NCBI RefSeq assembly: GCF_018294505.1
Contig: NC_057795.1
Location: 231,116,643-231,180,642 of the forward strand
Length of the DNA: 64,000 bases
Direction of reading: 5' to 3'
Source: Triticum aestivum
Taxonomy: Eukaryota; Streptophyta; Magnoliopsida; Poales; Poaceae
Shown: positions 22,421-34,200 of the stretch, in pieces
Position numbering within the stretch: the first letter of the stretch is position 1
Layout of the letters: each line of letters starts with the position of its first letter
Made by a program: the position numbers and the translations under genes
Notes under the pieces: model-generated
The model's input: only the letters and a program-made list of their open reading frames with translations
What the model was told of the DNA's origin: nothing
Database searches by the model: none

Positions 22421-24688
22421 CTATGCCCATGCTGGAGCTTGTGGCTCAACAACAAGGACTAAAGGCACATCTGCTGCTGCGGGAACACCCGCTTCTACAG
22501 CAAGGACTTGCGGCCCTGCCGGAGCTTGATGTTCCCCGACAAGCTTTCCGGAGCAAAACTTGTCGGGAGCGTCTGCTTCAACGGAACAAACCATAAGGCT
22601 TGCCGGAGCAGACTGCCCCTCAGCATCCTTGGTGTTGATCTTGGGGACTTTCTTGGCGGCGGCTTCGGGGAGCTCTGCTGGAAAGTAGTCACCAGAAACC
22701 AACCTCCTCTTCTTGCTTTGTCCAGTTGATGGTGTTACGGATGGTTGAGTCAACTTGAGCACAAAGATCCCTAGTTCCACAGGTAACTTTAGTGCGGCGC
22801 ACTTTGACAGGCCATCAGCAATGTCATTCTGAGCTCTTGGGATATGTTCCATCTGTAGGCCGTCAAAGTGCTCTTCTAGCTTCCTCACTTCATCAACATA
22901 TGCTTCCATCAATGGACTCTGGTAGTTCTTGTTCACTTGGCGGACGACAAGCTGTGAGTCACCCCTGACAATGAGCTTCTTGATCCCAAGGTCTGCTGCG
23001 ATTTTGAGACCGGCAAGCAATCCTTCATACTCTGCAGTATTGTTGGTTGCTTGCTCCTTGGCAAAGTGCATATGGACTACGTACTTGAGGTGCTCTCCGG
23101 TGGGCGCGACAAGCAGCACGCCCGCACCGGCGCCTTGCAGCGAGAAGGCACCATCAAAGTACATTAGCCACCCTTTGCTTGCCTCTTTGACGGGGATGCT
23201 CATCTCTGGAATTTCTTCATCTGGTGTTGGCGTCCATTCTGCTATGAACTCTGCCAATGCTCTGCTTTGGATAGTTGAAGTGCTCTCAAACTTGAGGCCA
23301 AAGCTTGACAGTTCCAGCGCCCACTCGACAATCCTGCCTGTCGCTTCTGGATTTTGCAGTATCCTCTTCAGCGGAAAGCGAGTGACGACTGTGATCTCAT
23401 GTGCTTGGAAGTAATGGCGCAGCTTTCTCGAGGCCATAAGGAGGCCGAAAAGCAACTTCTGCACACCAGAGTACCTTGATCTAGCCCCCTGTAGAAGGGA
23501 ACTAACAAAGTAAACTGGACGCTGCACCATTCTCTTCTGCATCTTACCATGCTCCTGCGCAGATCCATCTCTGTCGGGACCAGAGCTTGTCGGCGAAGCC
23601 CCCTGCTTGTCGCTGGATGCATCTGCCGTGGTTGCTGGCTCATCATCTGCCTCCCTCGCCGCCACTAACGCAGCACTAACCACTTGATTGGTTGCTGCTA
23701 TATACAGCAACAACTTCTCTTGCGGCCTAGGTGCGACAAGTGTTGGAGTGGAGGACAGGTATCTCTTCAAGTCCTGCAGCGCAGCCTCCGCCTCCGGAGT
23801 CCATTTTATTGGACCTGCCTTTTTCAAAATTTTGAAAAATGGCAGGGCGCGCTCAGCAGATCTAGAGATAAACCCGCTGAGAGCAGCCACGCAACCGGCA
23901 AGTCTTCGTACATCCTTGACGCGCTTTGGTGCTTCGATCTGCTCAATGGCCTTGATCTTGTCGGGATTGGCTTCAATTCCCCGCTGAGACACGAAGAACC
24001 CGAGAATCTTGCCGGAAGGGACTCCAAACACGCACTTCTCGGGGTTAAGCTTGAGGTTGATCTTGCGCAGATTTGCAAATGTCTCGTCTAAATCTTGAAT
24101 CAGGGTCGCCCTGTTCTTGCTTTTGACCACTATGTCATCCATGTAGGCTTCCACATTTCTGTGCATCTGCGGCTCATAAGCGTGGTGGACTACCCTTGCG
24201 AATGTTGAACCAGCATTCTTCAAACCGAAAGGCATCCGTACGAAGCAGTACATGCCACACGGGGTGATAAATGCGGTTTTCTCTTCATCCTCTTCTGCCA
24301 TGAAGATCTGATGGTATCCTGAGTATGCATCAAGAAATGAAAGCAAATCACATCCGGCTGTGGAGTCAACAGTCTGGTCAATGCACGGCAAAGGAAACGG
24401 GTCTTTGGGACAAGCTTTATTAACATTAGTGAAGACAATACAAAGCCTCCATTGCCCGTTAGCTTTGCGCACGACAACAGGATTGGCCAACTACGTGGGA
24501 TGGAGCACTCCTCTGACAAGGCCTGCTGCTTCCAACTTCTTGATTTCTTCTGCGATGAATTCTTGGCGCTCCACTGCATGTTTCCTGACTTTCTGCTTGA
24601 CAGGCCGCGCATGAGGACAGACGGCAAGGTGGTGCTCAATTACTTTCCTGGGAACACCAGGGATATCAGACGGTTGCCACGCAAACAC
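22421..24688 (-). pseudogene. Reverse transcriptase and RNase H region of gypsy pol
   Basis: Reading on the minus strand, the RT has MANPVVVRKANGQWR, SFLDAYSGYHQI, MPFGLKNAGSTFARVV and the active-site AYMDDIVVKSK. It is followed by the connection RYSGVQKLLFGLLMASRKLR and an archaeal-type RNase H (LMYFDGAFSLQGAGAG, NNTAEYEGLLAGLK, VRGDSQLVVRQV, IPRAQNDIADGLSK). The dual RNase H arrangement is characteristic of the Tat lineage. An in-frame TAG at 24491-24493 replaces the Trp of HPTWLANPV, and another at 22421-22423 ends the frame before VHFLQTGELPEEQEEAEKVA. Upstream, 24688-24494 encodes FAWQPSDIPGVPRKVIEHHL. Confidence 0.92.
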
Positions 24689-24727
24689 GTCGACATTCGC
24701 CCGCAGGAAAGCAACGAGCGCGCTTTC

Positions 24728-25536
24728 CTATTTGGGGTCAAGAGTGGCGCTGATGGTGTAGGTACCACCAGTGCCGTCCTCCTTGGCGGACACCTTCTTG
24801 GTCTCAGGTGGAGCTGCCATTGCCTTCTTACGCTTGCCGGTGGAGCTCGATGGTGCGTCCTCGACGATAGCGCAGCACTCCGAAGAGGTGCGCTTGCCGG
24901 AGTGGGCACCAAAGCTCTTGCCATACTTGATCTTCTTCTTCCCCCCGGGAGCTTCAGCGGCAAGTGTCTTGCGTTCTGTTGTGGCTGCTGCTTCCCAGTA
25001 TATATTGTCGGCACAGATAAGAGCATCCTTCTTGTCGCCAGGGACAGAGATGACACTTATAGAGCCTGGCATTTTCAGTATGTTGTACGCATATTGAGAG
25101 GCTGCCATGAACTTGGCGAGTGCCGGATGACCAAGGATTCCATTGTAAGGTAATGGAAAATCAGCAACATCAAATGTGACCCTCTCAGTCCTGAAGTTCA
25201 ATCCTGAAGTTCAGCTCGCTTGCTCCTTCCCGGGTTGATTCCTTGAAATGTACCGGTCTCTTCGAGCTCGCTGTTAGGGATCTGGAGTTTCTGGAGCACC
25301 GCGGAGGAGATCAGGTTCAAGCCGGCCCCGCCGTCAACTAGCATCTTAGTGACCTTGAGGTTGCGGATTGTTGGTGAAACCAACATCGGCAACCACCCGA
25401 CCGCAGTTATGCGATTAGGGTGGTCCTCAATATCAAAGATGATAGGCGTGTTGGACCATTTCAGAGGCTTGCGTGACTCGACGGGTGGTTCTGCTGCATT
25501 AACTTCCCGCACCCACTGCTTGAGCTGGCAGTGCAA
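24728..25536 (-). pseudogene. Aspartic protease region of gypsy pol
   Basis: KMLVDGGAGLNLIS carries the Asp-Gly-Gly variant of the active site common in this lineage; ILGHPALAKFMA follows downstream. A 13-bp direct duplication around 25188-25213 (CCTGAAGTTCAAT repeated) shifts the frame, so the 25198 stop separates the two halves. A further in-frame TAG lies at 24728-24730 after SATLDPK. The intact protease would process the Gag-Pol polyprotein. Confidence 0.85.
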
Positions 25537-25746
25537 GGTATGCAGAGAAGCACCAACGTCAACGCACAGGACCTCTGTGGCTTTCTGGAACTCCTGCTCA
25601 TCAGTCTCCTCATCATCGATGTCTTCATCGTCGTTGTCATCTTCATCCTTGTCGCGGCTGCGAGGAGGTCTGTCTCCTTGTCGCTGCTTGGCCTTGCCGC
25701 GGCGTCCTCCTCGGCCGGTATGTTTCTTGCCGGATCCCCCAGCACC

Positions 25747-27495
25747 CTACTGGGCCTTCTCCTTGTCGCGCCGCTCGTATTCAGCTTTCTGTTGCTCAAC
25801 AAGTTGCTCGACTTTTCTGCAGCTCTGGAGATCATGGCCCTTGGTGCGGTGGATCTTGCAATACTGCTTGTTGGTGCCGTCCTGCTTGTCAGCGACCGCC
25901 ACCTCCGCGGCAACCTCCTTGCCGGAGTCACCAGCTTTGGCCTCCTTGGCGCCACCACCGTTGCCGGACTGCTCAACAACTAGCACCTCTTTGCCTTTCC
26001 TCTTCCTGTTGTTCCGCCGCCGGTTTTTCCTTGCCGGGGCAGCATCTTCACTGTCAGATCCTCCCGCTCCTACATTCTCTCCGGGGAGTCTCCTCCCTTC
26101 CTTAGCACGTGCACACTTGTCGGCCAGCGCATATAACTCACTGATGTCCCTGATCTTGCACATCGCCATTTCCTCCCGCATCCTGCGGTTTCGCACGTTC
26201 TGATGGAACGCGCTGATCACCGCGGCAGGGTGGACGTCTGGGATGTTGTGCTGCACACTGCTGAATCTCTGAATGTACTTGCGCAGGGGCTCTCCTTCCT
26301 TCTGGGCGAGCTGATGAAGATCACTCTCCTGGCCATGAGGCTTGTGTCCGCCTGTGAAGGCGCCGACAAACTGATGGCACAGATTAGCCCAAGAGGATAT
26401 GGAGTTGTCCGGCAAGTGCATGAGCCAGGACCTGACGTTGGGCTTGAGCACCAGCGGGAAGTAGTTGGCAAGGATCTTGTCATCCCATCCCCCAGCAGCC
26501 TGCACCGCAATGGTGTAAATGCTGAGGAACTCCGACGGATGCATCTTGTCGTCGTACTTCTCCGGTACGTCTGGCTTGAAGTTCTTCGTGCTGGGCCACT
26601 GGACTTGCCGCAGCTCACGAGTGAACGCAGGGCAAACTACCGCGTACGGCAGATTGCCTGGTTCCCCTGGCGCATGCATGTCAACAGAGGTCCCAGCGCG
26701 CTTGTCGGATTGACGTCGCGCTTCGCTTCGGCGCTCGATGCGAGTTCGAGCGTCTTCTTGTTGTCGATCATGAAGAACTTGGCGCTGATCGCGATGAGCT
26801 CGTGGACTCGACGATGCGGTGGAGTCGCTGTCGAGGTGGATCTGGCGAGTCGGCGATCTTGGACTTCGGGGCGGTGATTGCATGGTAGTTGCACCTCCAC
26901 CCGTTTCGTTGCCACCGGCTCGCGCCCGACAACCCTGCCGCGGCGGCGACGCGCTCGGCCGCCGTGGAGTGTCGCCGTTGGCATAGCCGATGAGACTCTG
27001 AATGGTGGCCCTCCATTCGTCGATCTTGTTCGACGTCGGAGGGTAATCTAGGAGCAGTTGAGCTCGCGCCAAAGCTTCTGCTGGAGTGGCGGGTGGCAGT
27101 GGAGGACGGCGCAAGGAGCGGGACGTGCTCGGACTTCTAACTATGTTAGAAGGAGCAGTATCCCATCCAGGCGACCGTGCCCCGCTCGTGCCAGCACGCT
27201 GGCGTGCATGCTGGTCTTGAGCGCCCCGAGATCCATCAGCTTGTTCTTGGCCTATCATGCGTATGGCACTGCAAGTGCCATGACGCTGTTGGTCTTGCGC
27301 CTCCTGAGAGTGGCACGGAACATGTACAGTCGCCGAGGTTTGTGCAGCCTTGTTCTTGGACCTGGCAGCATCATAAGCTTCCTCGTCGACGTCCATTCTT
27401 CCGCCGGCGTCCATTCCACCACCCGTTTGCTCCAACGGTGGCGGAAGTGACATGGACGAAGCGGCTGCCGTCGAAGTCTTCTTCTTCGGTGGCAT
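25747..27495 (-). CDS. Gag protein of the Tat-like gypsy element
   Basis: 582-codon open frame starting MPPKKKTSTAAASS 88 bp inside the 5' LTR. The N-terminus is low complexity. The capsid region has MHPSEFLSIYTIAVQAAGG, LMHLPDNSISSWANLCHQF and EGEPLRKYIQRFSSVQHNIP (Retrotrans_gag). A basic stretch RKNRRRNNRKRKGK and a C/H box YCKIHRTKGHDLQSC follow. It ends at TAG 25747-25749, where the same frame continues as GAGGSGKKHTGRGG toward the protease, so the stop probably truncates an original Gag-Pol. This is the one long undamaged coding block of the element and could still supply capsid protein if expressed. Confidence 0.9.
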   Translation of the reverse strand: MPPKKKTSTAAASSMSLPPPLEQTGGGMDAGGRMDVDEEAYDAARSKNKAAQTSATVHVPCHSQEAQDQQRHGTCSAIRMIGQEQADGSRGAQDQHARQRAGTSGARSPGWDTAPSNIVRSPSTSRSLRRPPLPPATPAEALARAQLLLDYPPTSNKIDEWRATIQSLIGYANGDTPRRPSASPPRQGCRARAGGNETGGGATTMQSPPRSPRSPTRQIHLDSDSTASSSPRAHRDQRQVLHDRQQEDARTRIERRSEARRQSDKRAGTSVDMHAPGEPGNLPYAVVCPAFTRELRQVQWPSTKNFKPDVPEKYDDKMHPSEFLSIYTIAVQAAGGWDDKILANYFPLVLKPNVRSWLMHLPDNSISSWANLCHQFVGAFTGGHKPHGQESDLHQLAQKEGEPLRKYIQRFSSVQHNIPDVHPAAVISAFHQNVRNRRMREEMAMCKIRDISELYALADKCARAKEGRRLPGENVGAGGSDSEDAAPARKNRRRNNRKRKGKEVLVVEQSGNGGGAKEAKAGDSGKEVAAEVAVADKQDGTNKQYCKIHRTKGHDLQSCRKVEQLVEQQKAEYERRDKEKAQ

Positions 27496-27560
27496 GTTGA
27501 TGAAAGGAATGGAGATCTAGCTCGTGTGAATGCCGGATTAGGTTCACACAATCTCGACGC

Positions 27561-27580
27561 CCCCCTACCTGGCGCGCCAA
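27561..27580 (-). other. Primer-binding-like site of the Tat-like gypsy element
   Basis: TTGGCGCGCCAGGTAGGGGG on the minus strand, four bases inside the 5' LTR. TGG at its start fits a tRNA CCA end. I could not assign the donor tRNA. Confidence 0.6.
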
Positions 27581-27583
27581 AGA

Positions 27584-28535
27584 TGTCGGGGGAAACTGAT
27601 CCACGAACACCTATGGGGCCGGCGGACCGGGCCCCTTTCGGTTCGGCGGGGGGCGGAGATCGCACGAAGAGCGGATCAAGGCGAAGCACACGAGCAGTTT
27701 TACCCAGCTTCACAGCTCTCCGGAGAGATAACACTCCTACTGTTGCTTGTTTGATTATCTTGTGTTCTTGCTCCAGAGAGAGAGCGTAGTGTTTTTCTAG
27801 GTTGCGAATGAGTCGAACCCTACCCCCTCTACGTTGCGCATGGGCCTCCTTCTATACGCTAAAGGGGTCACCGACAGGTGGCAACGCAGAGAAGGGTACA
27901 AATGTAAAAAGCGAGGTGGTTGGTACAGTTACTTGTACAGTGCACCCTACCTAACCCTGACGGCAGGGGACAAGGGCATTAAATGCCCGTCCGAGTCGCC
28001 CAAACAGTGCAGAAAAGGACCGTTAGGGGCGCCACCGTTCGCCACGATGGCGATCTTGTCAGCTTTGCATGCCACTGTGCACCGCTGGCTGCACAGCCTC
28101 TCGCCACACGCGTCTGGAGAGGCCCCCAGAACGACACGTTGGCGGATGCGCTGGAGCGTGGGCACAGAGTGGCCGCCTGCCGCGGCAAGTGCCTTGCCGT
28201 TGCTGTTATCTTGTCGGGTCCGGAAGCTTGTCGCTCACCGAGTCTCGAGGTACCTTGGTTGGTCTTCCCGGCAAGCTCCTCTTGCCGGGGCCTTGTTGCC
28301 TTGCCGGAGCGTGTGGCGCGTCGCGGCAAGTTCCTTGGGGTGCCTTGGTTGGCCTTCCCGGCAAGTTCCTCTTGCCGGGGCCTTGTCTCCTGAGCTTAAA
28401 TACTTTGTTCTTGAATGGCTCCAAGGGAACCACGGAGGATCTTGGTGTTAGCTCGGCAAGCCTTGCCGCGGGGTGCTGCAACTGCCCGTGCACAAGTTCG
28501 GGGTACTAGGGTACCCCTATTCTAGTACACCGACA
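27584..28535 (-). repeat. 5' LTR of the Tat-like gypsy element
   Basis: 952 bp, same length as the 3' LTR. The TATA-like site is changed to TATAGAAG (27849-27856 on the minus strand), compared with TATAAAAG in the 3' LTR, which may weaken the promoter that would drive gag-pol. Confidence 0.92.
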
Positions 28536-28540
28536 ACTTC

Positions 28541-28636
28541 CATTTGTCCAAAAATTGATGTGCCTATATACTAAAACATGTCTAGATACATATATATTTT
28601 GACAAATAGAAGGCATGTATTATGCAACGGAGGGAG
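28541..28636. mobile_element. Stowaway MITE, right part, split by the retrotransposon
   Basis: Continues the element from 15374-15401 after the ACTTC duplication and ends CAACGGAGGGAG before TA at 28637-28638. Confidence 0.8.
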
Positions 28637-29601
28637 TAGAATGGATGCAAGTTTTTGTATTGGGAAGAAGAGTACATCCATATATTGATAGAACGCAATT
28701 TAGTAGATGTTCTATCACTTTTAGCTAGCACAGAGGCTATAGATGAGATTAGTGCACTTGTTGATACTCCTACTTGGTATGCGTGTTGCTGCTTTGACGC
28801 AGAGAAAAACGGACCGGAGAGAGGAAGCAACATCTACTTCTTTACACTCGAAGAAGAAAGAAGCACGCAAGATCGAGCCTCCGCAGATCAACAATGAATG
28901 CATCGAGAAGGCACTAATCCAACTCAGTAGAACTGAGGGAGTAGAATGGATGCAAGTTTTTTTATTGCGAAGAAGAGTACATCCATATATTGATAGAGCG
29001 TTGGAGTTGGTCTTACAAGTGGGACCGCAGTTGAGGAAACCGACTATCGTCAAACCCCCACCTCGCCCGCCGCGCGATGGCTGAGTTAGAGAAACGATGA
29101 GGTTGAAGAGATTGCTCTAGCACGGACTCCAAGAAATATGGTGTCAGATGGAAGTCGTGCTGGTGGCGTCTGCCGTACTCCTAGACGTGAATGCTTGTTC
29201 TGGACCATGCCATCCTACTACATCTAGTACTTACTATATAGTACTACTATCGAGGATTCGAGGTGCTGGTTATGTAGTACAATATGGCTACAGTAAAAAC
29301 ACCCGCACGACGCGCGATGCATGTGAAGCTAGTACAAATAGTGTACTACTATTGTTGATTGGCCTCATCCGATAACCTGTTGCAATGCACGTACAATTAT
29401 GTATTCGGAAAATATTTTTTTGCCTCGTCGCACCACTCACTCACAGAAGCAACTCGAAAGCCATTCATAAATTTAGTAAGTTTATCATAGGCATATCATA
29501 TTATTACATACAACAGGTCATCAACCCACATCGACAACGAGGATACATTATAAATACTAAAGTTTTCACCACACAACAAATAACAAGCAATGAAATGAAC
29601 T
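28637..29601. other. Non-coding segment with two short direct repeats
   Basis: A 65-bp block (GTAGAATGGATGCAAG to CATATATTGATAGA) occurs at about 28637-28695 and again at about 28941-28998. 29012-29230 duplicates 14732-14945. Weak open frames around 28655-29084 lack any recognisable domain and are not called. Confidence 0.55.
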
Positions 29602-31290
29602 TCAATTCAACCATTCCTCGGCATTGGAAACGCTTGCTTTGAACCACAAGTGATTCTCTGGAACGGGCCATCCATTGTCGGTCTAGAGACCAACGCAGGA
29701 CTGATCATCCAGGCTGAAGCGGCCTACTATGTCAGTACCAGGGTAGGGAACCACCCAAATGTCCAAGGTATAGACACAGTTGCTTCTCATAAATGGTAGT
29801 AACGTTGTGTCAACAACAGTTGGATCGCCTTTCACCAACATTGGATAGTTTTATCCAAGGAAGAGCGAGTTTTCTCCAAGACTATCAATTCTGTACCAGG
29901 GAGAAGGAGTTGGCGCTAGCACACTAGTATGCATCCCGAATACCATGCAACTGGTGTTGGAATAGGTCCGGAGAGTGCGACCATGGGAGACTACACCTGC
30001 TTCCTTAGCAGTAACATCATCGGTGGGCTGTATACATACGAGAAGAGGTGATTCATCGGAATTAGTTGCTAGGCGCCAAATATTATATGGGCGCTTCTCG
30101 TCCTCATGCCCGTGATCATCACCATCATCATCTCCCCCTTGGTTATAAAAATCTTCAAGTATAGGTGGTGGAATGTTCGCGGGATCTTGGAAACACAAGA
30201 AGAAGGTTAATTAGTAAGGCTGGCCATAGTGGGGGTAACATAAGTAGTATCATGCACTTGGGACTCGCAAACATGCTTATGTGGCAGACAATTAAGGAAG
30301 AGAGAGATGGTTATAGTAACATAGGTAGATACCGTAAAATAATAAATGTGATGCTACTATGTGTCATGCATGGCAATAAATGAGACCACCTATGATACTA
30401 ATCTAAGATACTATGCACTATAGAGGTAGTAACATAAACTAGTAACATATGCATGTTACTAGTCTAAGTTACTCCCCACTATGACCAGCCTAAAGGGAAA
30501 CTTGCTAACCCGCATGCATGTGGATGAAACAATTATAATTACGGTGGAAGACAAATATACCGAAACAACAAGGATGCCATTTAAAAACAGTGCCACAAGT
30601 GGTGGCAGCAAACACAAGGCCCTCGTATTGAATTGCATCACAGTACTCATCCGTGTACAAAAACTGATTTTTGAGCAATATCCATCCAGTCAAACCACTA
30701 AGGATGGCAACAAGCTTGTCGAAGATAGCAACAACTTCATAGTTGTTGTAATTCCAAGAGCGGTTGGGGACTCAAGAAATTGCTATCTTCCGTAGAAGAC
30801 AGTCACCATGATTCTATTTGAACGTGCGTACAATACCGGTGTGCTCAACCTCTGGGCAGTCTGCTGAGATTTTTGGAAGTGGAACCAGGTCACAAGTGTA
30901 CACATTCACAAGTTCCCACTCGCAGTTGGACCCAATGTAAACAACCCAATCTCCATTTGCGCCTGCCCAAGCCTTGCCCTCAAGCGATGGCATCTTAACA
31001 TCATACGTATCATTATCAAGAGGCATCAACTTGCACAGGGCGAGGCCTCCGTCGTGGCGGCGCCAGTCATCAGGGCCACGGCAAAGAAGATAGGGGAGAT
31101 CAAACCGCTCCTTGACTCTTGGGTTCCTTGTAATGATGTTATTAGTTGAGTTGAGAATGGGCTTGAACAAACCTGCCATGCTAGCCGAGGTGATGACGTC
31201 GCACCAATCAATGAGTTCCTCCACCACGTCATCTTTCAGATCGGGGCAAGAATAACGGGGTCGTTTCCGTCCTGTTCCCTCAATGGAGAA
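29602..31290 (-). pseudogene. DUF295/KIB1-like beta-propeller protein pseudogene
   Basis: Minus-strand translation shows the plant DUF295 pattern. The N-terminal half has VVEELIDWCDVITSASMAG, RFDLPYLLCRGPDDWR, LPLDN-type turns and SNCEWELVNVYTCDLVPLP. The middle has YCDAIQYEGLVFAATTCGTV. The C-terminal half has DEKRPYNIWRLATNSDESP, SLGEN, GDPTVVDTTLLPFMRSNC, and RFSLDDQSCVGL, ending NHLWFKASVSNAEEWLN with stop 29602-29604. In-frame stops at 30814-30816, 30772-30774, 29851-29853 and 29683-29685 disable it. A roughly 400-bp segment at about 30590-30190 looks like an intron and contains a Tourist-type MITE. The start is unclear; similarity begins at RKRPRYSCPDLKDD near 31275. Some intact relatives act in brassinosteroid signalling (KIB1), but most are uncharacterised. 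Confidence 0.75.
30218..30490. mobile_element. Tourist/Harbinger-type MITE
   Basis: 273 bp with inverted ends GGCTGGCCATAGTGGGG and CCCCACTATGACCAGCC, flanked by TAA (30215-30217 and 30491-30493), the target duplication expected of PIF/Harbinger elements. Confidence 0.88.
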
Positions 31291-34200
31291 GACGATCGAA
31301 CAATGGCAGAAGAAAGGGTGAAGGGCTGAAGGAAAATGGAGGAGGGACAGGAAGAGCGTGCGAGAGCAATTCTAAATCGAGAGGGAAAGGCGAAGAGTCG
31401 GTGGACGGTTGCCAGTTTGCCACGGTTCACGAAGGGGCACCCTGGCCTACACGTCGGTTCGGAAATACTCCTACTACTCGCCGTCGTCTCACTGATATGT
31501 AGAACGGGACCACATGTCAATGAAACATGGTGTGTAATTTCTCGTGCAAAATGTGATCTGGCCGCGTTGGCCCGAGATGCCGCATTAGTTATCAACCTTT
31601 ATTTTTTTAATGGCGTGCTGTTCAGTTTTGAAGCACGACTAACTGGTACTGTACGCAGAGAAAATATAAACTACTCTACCACTACTCCACCTCCAATACT
31701 AGTAGTATAAAGAAGATATATAGGCTGGAGCTTTAGCGCTTTCTTGCCAAGGGCTGCCCACTTGCTTCTCACACTACCACCCTCTCTCCAGATCTAAAAA
31801 AGACAGGCCCTCTCTCCCTCCTCACTGGTGGTCACTGATCCGTCGGGGGAGAAAAGGACGTGCAGCGTTTACGCACTCGTCGTCGGCGAGCGAGGTCACG
31901 CACTGACGACAAGGTCGTCCTCTCAGACCTAGCGCCCGTGCGGGATGGCCTCCGTCCCCAAGCTCGCTGCCATAGTGTGTGCGGAGGACAACGACCACGA
32001 GCGAAGCCACTTCCCGCCGACCCTCAGGTATGCTACCTCTTTTCGAACCATACCCTTGTTCTATTGCCCCATCTAGCACGTCGTTGCATGTGGATCTTTT
32101 TCCACTCCACCATCTTCCCAATTTGCTATCCTCTGCTCTGCTAGCCACGCAGACGAAAACCATAATTTGCACTATTAAAGGAAACCCTACTTCATGCAGA
32201 CTAATGCTTGTCTGGGTTGAATAAGGAAAGGAAGGGAGACTGTACTGTCCAAGAGAGTAGGCATCGAACCCACATCTAGGTTGAAAAGGGGAAAATCAGT
32301 AGCTAAGGAACGAGTCTCGTGTCTCTTGGTTGAAGAAGGGTAGAAAGACATGACAACGCAATAGAGAATGACCAGGTCGATCGGTTTGTTGTCCTCACAT
32401 AGGGAAAAGGTGGCTAAAGAGAACAAAAATGGGACGTAATCCACATATGCTGCCTGGATATTTGTTGCTCTGGGCCACCATACCTCCCTCACCACTTTGC
32501 GTTCGTGGAGGTACATCATACTGGTGCGCCCACTGTCTGAATGGGCCTCCCTTCCTCTTATTGCCACTTTTTTTGCTGTTAGTATAATGCCAACAGTCAA
32601 GTCAAGCAATGCTACTGCTAAAGTGATGCCACATTTAACTAATGCCGCTCTCAGTCTAATGCCATAGATAAATTTAAGCAGTGCCATTTAATGTCACTGG
32701 ATCATTTCAGGGTTAGCTGTTGATTGTGGATGTATTAAAGATTTTTCAGCTAAGGCATTTAATGTTGTTGCACAGCCAGTATACCAACGATGAAACTTGT
32801 TACTACCTTCAGATTTTTGCACTGTTAATGCTTATAGATTACATACCTCACTTTCATGAGATAAGTTAATTATTTTGTACAGTGTCACCAAAATGCCAAG
32901 GCGCTGATGTCATTTTATTTTGGTTAAACTACACAGACAATTATGAAGACAAGAGGAAAGGTCAAGAGTGGGCACCTCCTCCTCCGGCTGTTCTCTTGAT
33001 TCGTTCGATCAAGTTTTTATGTTTGATCGATTATCAAGATTGGGATAGCAATTTTTAATGTCCCCCCGAGTTCAAAATGATATTTACCTTGGAGGTACAT
33101 GGTTTGCAATTTTTTTATATTGTCATTAGTTAATAATGCTAGTTACCTTCAGACTTCTGTATTTGGTTTAATGCTCGTGCACAACTAGTATACTAATGCA
33201 GAAACTTGTTACCTTTACATTTTGTATTGTTAATTCTTATAGAAACCTTCCAGTGCTAGAGTTTATTGAAATCTGTTCAGTAAAACCATTGTACTGTACC
33301 CTGTAATAAACTAACTACTCTACTATTGCACTAGACACTGGATTAGTGTATATTTGTAGTATTCGAATGGTGTTGCATTAGCGTATGGACATAAATAAAG
33401 TGTGGCAAGCTTTCCCAGATATGTGCTCAAGAAAACTACTACCTGTTTTTCTAAATACTAGACGTTTGGGTACTTTAAATTGAACCACGAAAACATCTTA
33501 TATTAAGGAACAGAGGGTGTAGAGTTCACTCAAATTATCCCGGTAAAGCTAGTCACACCTTTGTTAAAATTAATGTTCATTATGTTATCGGAGGAGGTCT
33601 GTATGTTTGTCTCTAATGCCTATCTACTAAATACCCGACATCATGATGTAATGTCAAGTCATTTCCTTTTGTACAGTGTCACTAAATTGTCAAGGCGGTG
33701 ATGGCATTTTATTTTAGTAGAACTGCACAAATTTGCTTAAAAGAAGAGGAAAGGTCAGGAATGGCTCAGTTTTTCAGAAAAAAACTATGTATGCCTTCCT
33801 GACATCAGCCGCTGTTGCTTTATTTATTCCTTCAAACAGGTGGTTAGAAACAGTCTTGCTACCTTTTCCCAGTAAGAAATTGGAATGCTTATATTTGTGG
33901 GTCTATGCTTCAACTAGTGCCACTTTTATAGTAATCACACGTTCAATATCTATGCAAACAGGGATGCTCGATTTTAGTGGAGCTGCACAAAAAGTCCAAC
34001 TGGTTCTACATTAGGAGCATGTTTTTTTCCAAACCTTTATATCCAATTGGTGGCACTATGAGCTGTTCATTACGAAGGTACATGGTTTGCTACTATCTTG
34101 GTACTCTTTTTGTATTGTCATTAGATAGTAATACTAGTGGTTTGCATGTGAATTTATTAGCAGGGTGGACCTACATTGGAGGTGCAGGACAGGATTCAAT

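Larger units (their letters stand above)
15402..28535 (-). mobile_element. Complete Tat-like gypsy LTR retrotransposon, degenerate coding
   Basis: Two 952-bp LTRs (15402-16353 and 27584-28535) start TGTCGG and end CCGACA. They are flanked by the perfect 5-bp duplication ACTTC (15397-15401 and 28536-28540). gag-pol order on the minus strand makes the right LTR the 5' LTR. A primer-binding-like block (TTGGCGCGCCAGGTAGGGGG on the minus strand, 27561-27580) adjoins it, and a purine/GC tract CCCGGGGGCTCC precedes the 3' LTR. By eye the LTRs differ at about 16 of 952 sites (1.7%), consistent with insertion well under a million or so years ago at commonly used grass rates. An additional gene on the opposite strand (16732-20402) between pol and the 3' LTR resembles the antisense ORFs of the Tat/Grande lineage. 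Confidence 0.93.

Noticed and set aside
32187..32687. Minus-strand open frame of 166 codons.
   Set aside because: No recognised motif, no promoter or splice context, and it lies in a region of decayed repeats. Likely chance.
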